Shown piece by piece: positions 28,756 to 38,400 of a stretch of DNA of 64,000 nucleotides. How positions within the stretch are numbered: the first letter of the stretch is position 1; every line of letters starts with the position of its first letter. Source of the DNA: CAZASK01 sp964487845 (GTDB lineage Bacteria; Chlamydiota; Chlamydiia; Chlamydiales; FEN-1388); NCBI GenBank assembly GCA_964487845.1, contig CAZASK010000003.1, positions 39,229 through 103,228 on the forward strand, given 5' to 3'. The translations under genes were made by a program, and so were the position numbers. The notes beneath the pieces are model-generated. The model was not told the origin of the DNA. It worked only from the letters and a program-made list of their open reading frames with translations, and ran no database searches.

Positions 28756-29280
28756 TCATTGATCTTGTGTGCCAGCATCTGCCTTTTGAGGCGCTGTGGC
28801 TACTTTTACTCTTGCAGGACGTATCACACGATTTGCCAGCTGATAGCCCCGCACAAATTCTTCTAAAATAGTCCCCTCAGGAACACTCTCTGTTTCCTCT
28901 GTCTCTATAGCCTCATGCAGGTGTGGGTCGAAGAGGCTTCCTTTTGAGTCAAAGCCTGTTACACCGTGGTCATTGAGCACCTGCTTCAGCTGATCTAAAA
29001 TCATGGTAAATCCAATACCCCAAGTCCTTACCTCATCAGACGCCTTGTCAAGGTGTCGCAATGCCTGCTCAAAATGGTCGAGTGGATGCAGAAGATCTAA
29101 AATGACACTCTGGACAGCATAGCTTTGTGATTCGATCTTCTCTCGCTGCAGGCGCTTTCTTGTGTTTTCACCTTCTGCAAGCGCGCGAAAGTACTTATCT
29201 TTATACTCAGACAGCTCTTTTTCTACTGTCTCGAGCGGACTTACCTGCGCTTCGAGGATCTCTTCTTGTTCATCACTCAT
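28756..29280 (-). CDS. grpE: Nucleotide exchange factor GrpE
   Basis: A 174-residue nucleotide exchange factor for DnaK. An acidic N-terminal region and a long helix ([20 protein letters not shown]) are followed by the family's conserved [18 protein letters not shown] and [15 protein letters not shown]. The C-terminal beta domain has [11 protein letters not shown] and [18 protein letters not shown], which is the diagnostic GrpE signature. It lies 6 bases behind hrcA and 13 bases ahead of dnaK in one operon. Confidence 0.96.
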   Translation of the reverse strand: MSDEQEEILEAQVSPLETVEKELSEYKDKYFRALAEGENTRKRLQREKIESQSYAVQSVILDLLHPLDHFEQALRHLDKASDEVRTWGIGFTMILDQLKQVLNDHGVTGFDSKGSLFDPHLHEAIETEETESVPEGTILEEFVRGYQLANRVIRPARVKVATAPQKADAGTQDQ

Positions 29281-29286
29281 AGTCTC

Positions 29287-30495
29287 TTACTTCTTTTTAG
29301 GTTGTTTTGTTTGTTTGTCTTCTAAAAGCGCCCTCGGCTCCTTCATGATGAGGAGTGCATGTTCTTGAAAGTCAAGTTCGAGAGGGGTCGCATAGGAGGA
29401 TCGATAGCCTATTTTGTATTTGTAGAGATTCTCTGTCAGATACTTAGAAATAGTGCGCTCTGCCTCTTTTAAAGCTTGAAAATGATCTTGGTAGGGCATG
29501 CGCATAGGGCCGATGAGGCCGATTGCTCCCACACATTTTGGACCTATCGTATAGGGGGCTGCTATTACGCTGCAGTTCGGTACTGAAGAAAGAAAGCTCA
29601 GTAGATCCTCTCCAATCCAAAACTTCATCTGATGCGCTCTGAGCACATCTCGTACAAGGGCACGTAGGGCTTGGGAGTTTTCAAATAAAGAGAGGCTGCT
29701 TGTCAGCCGCTCTGCCTCCTGAAACTCTGGATAGCGTAAAAGCTTCGAAAAGCCAACGCGTAGCAGCTCCTCTTGGGAAAAATTGCTATAGGCGACAAGG
29801 TAGCGCGCCATCGACTCTTGATAAAAGCGATGCGCCAGCTCAAGCTCTTCTTGTGTCATCTCGTCAGGCTCTACAGCTCCTGAGGCAAGACGTGAACGAA
29901 AATAGCTTTCTATGCGCATGACCTCATGCTGTGACAACTTATGCGGCGAGTGGAGGACTTCTGTGTGGATGACGCCAAAGTTTGTAAAGAGCACAGACAG
30001 ACAGCGGCCCGCCTCAAAGGCAAGTAACTTTATCTCGACTACAAAATCTTGGTCAAAGCGTGGCGAGGAGAGAAAGCAAGGGCAGCCTGTCTTTTCTGAT
30101 ACGCTCTCTACGAATCTTTGCAAAAAGAGCATCACCTCTTTGATATCTTGCGGCGCGTCTTCAACAATAGGAAGGTTGGCAGGGGCGGCCTTTCTCTGAT
30201 TTACATCATCGAGTATCAACTGAGCATAGAGACGAAACGCCTTGGCAGTAGGAATGCGCCCCGATGACGTATGGTGCTGCGCTAAAAAGCCCGCTTCCTC
30301 TAGATTTTGAAAATAATTGCGGATCGTAGCTGAGCTCAGATGGGGAAATCCTACCTCTTTCAGCGTCTCAGAACCTACCGGCTTCATCGTCTTGATATAA
30401 TAGGCCACAAGACCTAAGAGCACATCACGCTCTCGCTCTTGCTTCGAACTTCTCTCTCTGACAGGCTCAATTGGTAAAGGTTTTGATGCACCCAT
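29287..30495 (-). CDS. hrcA: Heat-inducible transcription repressor HrcA
   Basis: A 402-residue repressor that binds CIRCE operators and controls dnaK and groE genes. The N-terminal winged helix has LVAYYIKTMKPVGSETL and LSSATIRNYFQNLEEAGFL; GRIPTAKAFRLYAQ follows, typical for HrcA. The C-terminal dimerisation region contains GAIGLIGPMRMPYQDHF. A basic C-terminal tail (KTKQPKKK) extends beyond the usual length, as is known for chlamydial HrcA. A strong AGGAGG precedes the ATG. A CIRCE-like element and promoter lie just upstream, consistent with autoregulation. Confidence 0.96.
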   Translation of the reverse strand: MGASKPLPIEPVRERSSKQERERDVLLGLVAYYIKTMKPVGSETLKEVGFPHLSSATIRNYFQNLEEAGFLAQHHTSSGRIPTAKAFRLYAQLILDDVNQRKAAPANLPIVEDAPQDIKEVMLFLQRFVESVSEKTGCPCFLSSPRFDQDFVVEIKLLAFEAGRCLSVLFTNFGVIHTEVLHSPHKLSQHEVMRIESYFRSRLASGAVEPDEMTQEELELAHRFYQESMARYLVAYSNFSQEELLRVGFSKLLRYPEFQEAERLTSSLSLFENSQALRALVRDVLRAHQMKFWIGEDLLSFLSSVPNCSVIAAPYTIGPKCVGAIGLIGPMRMPYQDHFQALKEAERTISKYLTENLYKYKIGYRSSYATPLELDFQEHALLIMKEPRALLEDKQTKQPKKK

Positions 30496-30513
30496 AACAC
30501 CTCCTATGTTGAA

Positions 30514-30542
30514 AGTATAGCACTAGAAGAATCTAAAAGCAA
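30514..30542 (-). promoter_or_regulatory. Promoter of hrcA-grpE-dnaK
   Basis: On the minus strand: TTGCTT (30537-30542), 17-base spacer, TATACT (30514-30519), then AGGAGG and the hrcA start. This fits the major sigma factor. Confidence 0.65.
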
Positions 30543-30548
30543 CACAAT

Positions 30549-30575
30549 TTAGCACTCTCAATACCACACTGCTTA
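30549..30575. promoter_or_regulatory. CIRCE-like HrcA operator
   Basis: TTAGCACTC (30549-30557), 9-base spacer, then CACTGCTTA (30567-30575), which matches the right CIRCE half GAGTGCTAA at 6 of 9 positions. The element lies just upstream of the -35 box of the hrcA promoter. One half is perfect and the other degenerate, similar to the divergence reported for chlamydial CIRCE sites. Confidence 0.7.
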
Positions 30576-30599
30576 ATTAGCAGTCAATATCTAGAGCTG

Positions 30600-32510
30600 C
30601 TAGGTGAATAATGTCCTATCGTGGCAGTAGTCTAGAAGGCGAGCATCGAGTGTGTGCGGCAGAGAAAAATAACGCCTGTAGACAAGCTGCGCTCCAAGCG
30701 ATGTCGCAATAATTGCCTTTTTATGAGCATCAGGAACCGCACTCATGAGCCGCTCTTTATACGAAGTTCGCAAAAGCGGTAAGCAATACGCAAAAAATGG
30801 AATATACAGAGGATCTTCGCTATCAGAAGGAAGCTCCATTGGAACAAGCACTTCTCTGATAGCTGCACGAATGGCTAAAATATGATCCGATATAAGAGAA
30901 GAGATTTTTGAACAGGGCTGCCCCATTGTATCATGCACAGAAAGCAACAACTCCGCTTCCTGTCCAGAAAACTGTTTAATTTTCTCTAGAATTTCTTGCA
31001 CGAGCTGCTCTTTGTGCATAAGAAACTCCTCTTCGGACAAAACGAGAGATGAAAGCACCTCATACGATGAAGAAATCACGCCCCCCTTATTCGCAGAGGC
31101 ATCTTTTATCACAATCACTCCACGCTTTTCTAATTCCTCACGAGCTCCTTGCGTGCAGTACACATTTGCTCCCTCAATAATAGCACGCACCGTTGGCTTC
31201 CCTGCAGCATCAAAAAAAGCATGCACTGTCTTTTCATTGAGTGTATTGGGACGCCCTCCCGCTGGTATAAAGATATCTGCAGATGCCTCATGCACAGCCT
31301 TATCACTGACCTCTAGGCAGTGTTCTGGAGAAACCGCCTGAACAGCGTGAGCTGTCAACAGCTGAGCATCATCTTTTTGCAATAAAAAGCCGCTCGAAGA
31401 AAGCTTATGAAATGGATAGTAGCGAATCGACTTGCCCTCATGGAAGAGACCGCATAAAGACTTTAAGTCAAGTCCGTTTGGATCAACAGCCGTCCCAGAA
31501 ATATCTGTCAAAGCGACAATCAAAGCACGATCGGAATAGTACTTGTGCAAATTTACAATCACATTGCCTGCCACATCTCCATCGGGACCTCCTGTCATCT
31601 TCACAGAAAATGAACCCTTCTCTAAGCCAAGATAACAAAGCACCTTTTCTAAAAATTGATGAACGCCATATGAAGTGACGCCATATTTTTTATGGTTGAT
31701 ACCAGCCTTCAACTTGCCAGTAATAAAGGCTCCTTGCGGATAATAGCCACACGAGATGCTATAGTTGGCAATCCAGTCGATCATGCTGTCATGCATGTTT
31801 TCGTCAGGACCTAAATATATATATTCTGGCCTCTTATAGTAATCGACAATATCGTCCCGGAAAAGTCTTCCAGAGCTATCTCCATTCACCACACTCAATA
31901 AAGCTTGGGCATATCCCTTTTGCGCATCATGAAGAAGATCCGATGAATCCACAAACAAAATACCCTTTGATCCTCCCTCTGCTATATCTTTATTTTTTTT
32001 CTCCTGCGTCCACGCAAGCTGATAACACTCGAGTAAAATGGAGCCTTTTCTTTGCACAGAAAGCACCGATCGAAGACCTCCTCTTGCTATATCCTGAAAG
32101 CGGATATGAAATCCGAAATAGCGCTCGTGGACAATGTAGAAAAGAGCAAACGGCGCTTGCGGGAAAAATGAATCTTGTAACGACTTCGGCAAAAAAGGGA
32201 AAAAAGAGGTGTCAAAGCGAAATGCCTTTGTCTCATCGAGAGAAAAAAAGTTTGTCTTCAAAATTGAAGCAACGGCCTCTTTTGCAAGCTGCAACACAAG
32301 CTCTGTAGGCTTCCAAGAGCTGTATTCTTGCTGATATTCTTCATCGTTATTTTTTTCAGGATGACATCTGAGAGTTGTAAGCTTCCAGATCTGATCTTTT
32401 TCTCTAGCAAGGTCAGCATAGACACGCTCTTGTGTATAGGCCACATCGCTGTGCACGAGCCACTGCGATAGAAAAAGAGACAAAAACTGCATCAATCGTT
32501 CGCTGTCCAC
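30600..32510 (-). CDS. NAD-dependent glutamate dehydrogenase, GDH2-like, short
   Basis: Glutamate dehydrogenase (glutamate to 2-oxoglutarate and ammonia) of the large GDH2-like class. Catalytic-domain signatures are DIARGGLRSVLSV, KNKDIAEGGSKGILF, KMTGGPDGDVAGNVIV and, near the end, IPAGGRPNTLNEK, IIEGANVYCT and DASANKGGVISSSYEVL. It has only 636 residues, much less than the about 1050-1600 usual for this class, so the long N-terminal regulatory part is largely absent. The start is GTG, next to the stop of the P-type ATPase gene. The operon layout (VIT-like protein, ATPase, GDH) is tight. Whether the short form is regulated differently is unknown. Confidence 0.85.
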   Translation of the reverse strand: MDSERLMQFLSLFLSQWLVHSDVAYTQERVYADLAREKDQIWKLTTLRCHPEKNNDEEYQQEYSSWKPTELVLQLAKEAVASILKTNFFSLDETKAFRFDTSFFPFLPKSLQDSFFPQAPFALFYIVHERYFGFHIRFQDIARGGLRSVLSVQRKGSILLECYQLAWTQEKKNKDIAEGGSKGILFVDSSDLLHDAQKGYAQALLSVVNGDSSGRLFRDDIVDYYKRPEYIYLGPDENMHDSMIDWIANYSISCGYYPQGAFITGKLKAGINHKKYGVTSYGVHQFLEKVLCYLGLEKGSFSVKMTGGPDGDVAGNVIVNLHKYYSDRALIVALTDISGTAVDPNGLDLKSLCGLFHEGKSIRYYPFHKLSSSGFLLQKDDAQLLTAHAVQAVSPEHCLEVSDKAVHEASADIFIPAGGRPNTLNEKTVHAFFDAAGKPTVRAIIEGANVYCTQGAREELEKRGVIVIKDASANKGGVISSSYEVLSSLVLSEEEFLMHKEQLVQEILEKIKQFSGQEAELLLSVHDTMGQPCSKISSLISDHILAIRAAIREVLVPMELPSDSEDPLYIPFFAYCLPLLRTSYKERLMSAVPDAHKKAIIATSLGAQLVYRRYFSLPHTLDARLLDYCHDRTLFT

Positions 32511-32511
32511 A

Positions 32512-34491
32512 TCAATCCTTTAACAATCGAATAGCGTTTAATCCCACAATGACTGTACCACCCTCATGCAAGATCACAGCAAGCCACAAGGGCACAAAGC
32601 CGCAAAGCGCTGGCAGACTTGCCCCAATAATAGCACACGCAGCAAGCAATACATTTTGAAATACAATCTTTGACGTTTTATGAGCCTTTTCAAAAAGCCA
32701 GTCAAGCAATTCTATATTATCCCTCAAAAGAATCACGTCAGCAACCTCTTGAGCAGCAGAACTCCCCACCTTTCCCATACAAATACCTACAGAGGAGCGA
32801 GCAAGAGCAGGAGCGTCGTTAATGCCATCGCCCACCATTGCAAGACCATGCTTTTGCGATAGCTCTTCAATACGGCTCAACTTATCCTCTGGCTTTAACT
32901 CCGCCTCATAAGAGTCGATACCAAGAAGCGATGCCATCTCTTTGGCTACACTCTTTTTATCACCCGTAAGCATTATGACCTGCTTGCCAAGCTGCTTGAG
33001 ATGTTTGAGCATCGGAGCCACAGAAGGCCTCGGAGTATCTTCAAAAGTAAACAGCCATACATCGCTCCCAACCATCAAAGAGGCAGATATATGAGCCTCT
33101 GCATCATGCGGAATATCACCCTGTATGCGCCCACTACAGTCTCCCACAAAAACAGGAACAAAAACCCCATCAATGAGCACCTCGCCTTCTACTCCAAAGC
33201 CTGGGACCACACGGACATTTTGTGTCTGATACAACACACAGTTTTGCTTTTCAGCTTCGCTCACGATGGCCTTTGCAATAGGATGGCCAGCATTTCTCTC
33301 AAGAGATGCTGCAATTGTAAGAAGCTTGTGATCAGAAAAGCTTTTTTTACCAAAGTGGTTAATACGCAATAAAGAAAGCTCTCCTAGCGTAAGCGTGCCT
33401 GTTTTATCAAATGCAACCATCGAGCATCGATTCAAAGCATCGACAACAACACCTCCCTTTAGGACAATACCCTTTCGCGCAAGAGCAGACAACGTACTCA
33501 AATAGGCAATAGGCACTGCTAAAATAAGCGCACAAGGGGAGGCAGCGATTAAAAACGAAAGCGCTCTATAGAGAGAACCTTCTCTTCCTAGATATTCGAT
33601 ATTCAAAAAATAAGGAGCAAAGAGGGCAAAGAAGGCAAAAAAACTCATAATCGAAAGTGCATACCGACGACTCAGGCGATCAAATACTCGCTCAAGACGA
33701 GGCTTTGCCGACTCCGCTTGCGTAATCAATTCTACAATACGGCTCACTGTAGAGTTGAGACTTGTGTGGGTGACTTGAATTTTCAAAGAGCCATCGAGGA
33801 GCTTGCCTCCCGAAGAAACCTCATCGCCTCTTTTTTTACGAACAGGAGCACTTTCTCCAGTAAGATGTGCCATACTGACAAAAGACTCCCCATCTATAAT
33901 AATTCCATCCAGAGGGATGATCTCATGAGGCTGCACAAAAATAGTAGTCCCTATAGTGACATCCTGGACTGCTCGCTCAAAAAGGTATCCTTGTTCATCG
34001 AGAAGATATGCCTTCGTGGGAGCAAGTGTATGGATAGCCCCAAGAGCACTTTTTGCCTTTAATGACACCATCTCTTCAAGCGCTCCTGATAGAGCAAAAA
34101 GAACAAGAAGAAGTCCTCCTTCAAAGCCGCTACCTAAAAAATAGGCTGAAAACGCAGCCAATGTCATCAAGACGTCGATGTTGACATCTCGCTTCAAGAA
34201 GAGATCTTCTAAACTTTCGATCAGTGAAGGCACCCCTACCATTAAATAGACAGCACTCAGCAAAATCTCTGCCGCAGGATAGCTAGGAAAGAACAGTGAT
34301 AAAAAAAAACTCATCGCCAAAAGAAAAGCTGCACAAAAGGCTACCTTGAGATAGAGGTTTTTACTCAGAGCCCTCGCTTCAGCAGTAAGAAATGGACTTG
34401 CACTTTCATCAAGACCCATCTCAAAAAAACGCTTAAAGGTAAACTCTCCCTTTCTTCTACGCCCTAGAGGCACCCGGATAGAGGCTGTCAT
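32512..34491 (-). CDS. zntA: P-type heavy-metal ATPase (ZntA/CadA-like)
   Basis: A 659-residue P1B-type cation ATPase, orthologous in position to CT727. The phosphorylation site is DKTGTLTLGE, with GESAPVRKK in the actuator domain, NAGHPIAKAIV (HP motif) and MVGDGINDAPALA in the hinge. The transmembrane metal site reads ASPCALI, i.e. SPC instead of CPC. There is no N-terminal CxxC heavy-metal-binding domain. SPC changes the expected metal preference, so Zn/Cd transport is not certain. It overlaps the preceding VIT-like gene by 4 bases and directly precedes the glutamate dehydrogenase gene. Confidence 0.9.
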   Translation of the reverse strand: MTASIRVPLGRRRKGEFTFKRFFEMGLDESASPFLTAEARALSKNLYLKVAFCAAFLLAMSFFLSLFFPSYPAAEILLSAVYLMVGVPSLIESLEDLFLKRDVNIDVLMTLAAFSAYFLGSGFEGGLLLVLFALSGALEEMVSLKAKSALGAIHTLAPTKAYLLDEQGYLFERAVQDVTIGTTIFVQPHEIIPLDGIIIDGESFVSMAHLTGESAPVRKKRGDEVSSGGKLLDGSLKIQVTHTSLNSTVSRIVELITQAESAKPRLERVFDRLSRRYALSIMSFFAFFALFAPYFLNIEYLGREGSLYRALSFLIAASPCALILAVPIAYLSTLSALARKGIVLKGGVVVDALNRCSMVAFDKTGTLTLGELSLLRINHFGKKSFSDHKLLTIAASLERNAGHPIAKAIVSEAEKQNCVLYQTQNVRVVPGFGVEGEVLIDGVFVPVFVGDCSGRIQGDIPHDAEAHISASLMVGSDVWLFTFEDTPRPSVAPMLKHLKQLGKQVIMLTGDKKSVAKEMASLLGIDSYEAELKPEDKLSRIEELSQKHGLAMVGDGINDAPALARSSVGICMGKVGSSAAQEVADVILLRDNIELLDWLFEKAHKTSKIVFQNVLLAACAIIGASLPALCGFVPLWLAVILHEGGTVIVGLNAIRLLKD

Positions 34492-35246
34492 GCATCACCT
34501 CTTGCAACAGCAAATCGCGTACACGAGAGTACAAAGACATACGAAAAAAGAGCAATGGCAAGAACCCAAACCATAGCGGCAATGGTTTTATTTCTTTGAT
34601 AGTGAGCACTTATATATGCGGTAGTTAATAACACACATACAGATCCTGCGACCAACCCGATACCATGACACATATAGAGCCCTAGTACAGGAATCAAACC
34701 GCCAAAAAGGGCTCCAATGCCCGCACAAAGACCCTGCAAAAGTGGATGCTCTTGCTCTTCTAAACGAAACCCCATCTCCTCTTGCAGCATCACACGCAAG
34801 AGTCGATCCCCATCTGCCATCAAGACATCGACAACTTCTTCAAGCAGCCTTCCCTGCAAGCCTTTAGCTGCATAGAGCGCCGTCAGCTCTTGACGCTCTT
34901 CGTCCCTATTTTCTTCTATTTCATGCTTTTCTTCACTGACCACACGATGCAACCTCTCAAGACGAGACCACGCCAAGTGAGCCGCTCTGCCTACCTTCCA
35001 TATAGCAAACCCAAGACCAAAAAAAAGCAGGATCATGAGCTCTTTCATAACCCCGATATCAAATAAAAGGAGCTCCGTCCCCAAGATAAGCAAGGCTAAC
35101 GCTGCCTCCCTTGCAGCATCACAGCCTGCAAAAATCGACCCTGGTATCTCAGCGCCGTGAATCTCTGAGGAGGCCATCACCCCTCTTGCCTGCACCTCGG
35201 CGATATGCTGCATTGGCGATTTTCCATGAAAATGACTCTTGTCCAT
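34488..35246 (-). CDS. VIT1/CCC1-like membrane protein (CT728-like)
   Basis: A 252-residue membrane protein. ATG at 35246 is chosen because GAGG lies 10 bases upstream; an upstream in-frame start would add 20 residues. The N-terminus carries HFHGKSPMQHIAEVQARG and GSIFAGCDAAREAAL before the first hydrophobic segment. A charged helical middle (EEKHEIEENRDEERQELTAL) includes acidic residues like the metal-binding loop of VIT-type iron/manganese transporters, and further hydrophobic segments follow (IGALFGGLIPVLGLY). In C. trachomatis the hypothetical CT728 sits between zntA and serS, and the same pairing with zntA is kept here. Metal transport is inference from family resemblance and neighbour. 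Confidence 0.7.
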   Translation of the reverse strand: MDKSHFHGKSPMQHIAEVQARGVMASSEIHGAEIPGSIFAGCDAAREAALALLILGTELLLFDIGVMKELMILLFFGLGFAIWKVGRAAHLAWSRLERLHRVVSEEKHEIEENRDEERQELTALYAAKGLQGRLLEEVVDVLMADGDRLLRVMLQEEMGFRLEEQEHPLLQGLCAGIGALFGGLIPVLGLYMCHGIGLVAGSVCVLLTTAYISAHYQRNKTIAAMVWVLAIALFSYVFVLSCTRFAVARGDA

Positions 35247-35365
35247 CTTGTGTATACCTCTTGTCTCTTGCGTGCCATCGTAGCTGAAAAATTGGAATTT
35301 TACCAAGCGTTATAGTCGTAAATAGAGCAGACAGAGTGAAAGACTTTTGCTGTAAATGTTTTTTT

Positions 35366-35373
35366 GATATAAT
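35366..35373 (+). promoter_or_regulatory. Extended -10 promoter for the 1292-residue protein gene
   Basis: Perfect TATAAT at 35368-35373 preceded by TGA two bases earlier (TGATATAAT), so recognition may depend little on the weak TTTTGC 17 bases upstream. The leader to the ATG at 35466 is about 85 bases. Confidence 0.5.
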
Positions 35374-35465
35374 GAGATTTAGAGAGAGAAGTACTGTGTA
35401 CCCTGATTTCTAAAAATTCTTGGAAGACATTCTATCGTCTTTCACTATCTGAGGAGATACTTCAT

Positions 35466-38400
35466 ATGGTCTCACCCATTACTGGCCCAACGCATACCTA
35501 TTCCCCAAGCAATCCCAGCATATTGAGCATAGACAGCGACTTAGCAGCTGCACAAACTGATTATACTACGAAGCAGACTGCAGTCAATACTGCATATACT
35601 CCCTATATCAACGCCAAAAACGCACTTCCTGGACTGCTTTCAGCATACAATAGCGCACTCGCACTCTATAATCAACGCGTAAGTGAGCAGATCACCGCAC
35701 AAAACAACTACAACAACTACAATAGCGGAATTGTTATCCCAGCGCTGAATTACTACAATCAACAACTCGCTATTTTAAATGGAATGGCCGCAAACAACCC
35801 AGCGAGACCCGCCCAACAGATCATTGTCAACAACGCTTTAGCTGACTACAACAATAAAGTAAGCATTTTAAACAATACATATGGAACAGCGCTGAATACT
35901 GCAAATACGAACCTTACAAACGCAACGAATGCGAAAAACACGGCGCTCACCAACCTCAACAACGGCTATGCAACGTTTAATTCAACAAGAGCGACCTATT
36001 ATTCTGCATTAAACGCCTTTGAGCTCTCAGCAGCACATCTCGTGGATGTCAAAGGATATCGCCTTCAGTTTTTAGATGACACATCGAAAACTCTTTCACA
36101 GCAACTCACAGACCAACTCAATGGCTTAATCAGCTCCGGCATCATTACAACAACGCTGTACAATACATTGGTAGGACGTATCAGTACGCTTACAATTGCT
36201 CAGCAAAACTACCGCAATCAGCTCAACAACTTAATGCAAACACAACATACTTTAGCAACAGCCCGCATCTCATATATCCAAGCAGATGATGACTACTATC
36301 TCTATTCGCTGCAGGGGAATGGACCTGCTGCAAGCAATGCTCTTGCGAGCAGGAACAATTATCAAAATACGATTAATGCAGCGCATGATAATACTGCGAC
36401 CGCATATAGCATTCTTACGACATATGCCAACAGCTTCAGCGCTGCATACTCAGCACTCAATGACTCCTTTCACGATGAGGGAGTCTCGATCTCCGCTACA
36501 GCAACTGCATTCAACAACCAACTCGCTCAGGCAAAAGCTGACGCTGATGCTCTGATGAGCTCTATTATCAATCAGCTGACCTCCACTGATGCTACGGTTC
36601 TTGCCGCCTATCAAGGAAATAACCTCACGGTCGACCCCACAACAGAGTCGGCTGTAAGCAGCGCCCAAAGCAACGCACTTGCCCCAACAGACACCATCTT
36701 AGCATCTGGACTCAATGCAGCAAACATAGTGGCCATTGACCTTCCCACCCTTCCTCCAGCTGGCAAAATGTCTATAAACGATTTAATGCGCTTTATCGCA
36801 AAAATCCAAATCTATATCGCACAGGTGATGCATAATGCAGAGATGTCTGAGTCTCGCATGAAGGAATTTCAGTTAAAGCTCATGAACGCTGAGCAGTCCA
36901 TGCATCTCGATGAATCGCAAATTCGCTTCCAACAAATACAAAGTTTGAATGAAAAAGATACCGCTTACAACCAACAAGTAGCTCGAGACAATCTTGACCG
37001 ATACTACGAAACACTTGCAGCGGTTCAAAATTTCAATAACAATGTCGATAATATTAATGCTGTGATCCATCAAGTGAATCAAGAAATTGATACATTTAAT
37101 GCCAACGGAAAAGATGTCACTCATAAAATTAATACAATCACGACTGCCATTGCAACAACCACTTCTTATTCGACAGGAGTACCTCCTGATTCAGTCAATA
37201 ACATGGACATCTTGAATCAAGATGGAGATCGCTTTGCAATAGGATATGGAGTCGCTGCATATGGACAACTTCCTGACCCTGTGGAAAAAAACCATGTTGG
37301 CCCTCCCGTAACTGCTATCAGCGGATCTGTCCCCCCCTACGATACCGCTCCAGGACATGTCCCCACGCAAGAAATATACCAAGAGATTGTCAACAACAAT
37401 GCCTTACCTCCTGTATATGCGGAATCGACTGTTCAGCCGCCAAGCGCTGCAGACTTAGATAGCTTAAATACGCAGCTTCTTACCATCAACGAAATCCTCA
37501 ACCCAATTATCAGTCGTCTAGGCCCCCCCATTAATTTTACGCTATTTGATCCCGTCGTCTATCGCTCCACAACCCCTGTAAGAGACGTGGGAGTGACATT
37601 CGACTTCCTTAATATATTCAATTCTATCGTTTCATTTATCAATATGCTCGCTCAACTTATCCTCCAAAGCACCTATACCAATGAAGAAGACAAGACTGCT
37701 TTTACAAAAGCTCTTGCAAAGGTATTTGGAGATCTTGGCGTTCCTCAAGAAAGCAACAGAAAAGCAGAAGGGCCTGGTAGCGGCGTGGGAATTACAAGTG
37801 CAAATCTTTCTATAGCAGCAAGTAAAATCGGAACTATCATCAACCAAATTTTAAGTGGTCAATCGCTGCAAGAAACACTGAAAAGCACGATAGAGCTCGC
37901 TTCACTTGTAACAGGAATACAGGCAGCAATACGTTTGCCAGCAGGATTCAAAAATTATTCTATCATGGGCATTATTCGATCAGCATTGGTCGAACAAACG
38001 CAAGCAGCTCGCGAAGCAGCAGCAGCAACCGGTGCTGCATCAGACATGGCGAAAGGACTACTTTCTCTTGCTAGCAACGACAAACTGTTAGCACAAAATG
38101 CCCTTGCTCTTATAGGAGGCAATAAAGACGCAAGCACACTGTCTGCTGATCAGCTTCAAGAACTCTTAGCTCTTCTGGTCTTTTTCCAACAACTGCTCCT
38201 TCTTTTCCTTGGCGGCTTAGCTGGCGCCATCGGCGCAGGAGCTACCACAGGAGAAGACATTGGAAAAATCATACAAGCACTTTTTTCACAAACCACTGCT
38301 ACAGGCTTCATCTCCTCTACTGACGATCAACTACGTCTCGCACAGGCTTTACAAAAAACAACAGAACCCTTTTCACCAGATATACCAAGCACGACGACTC

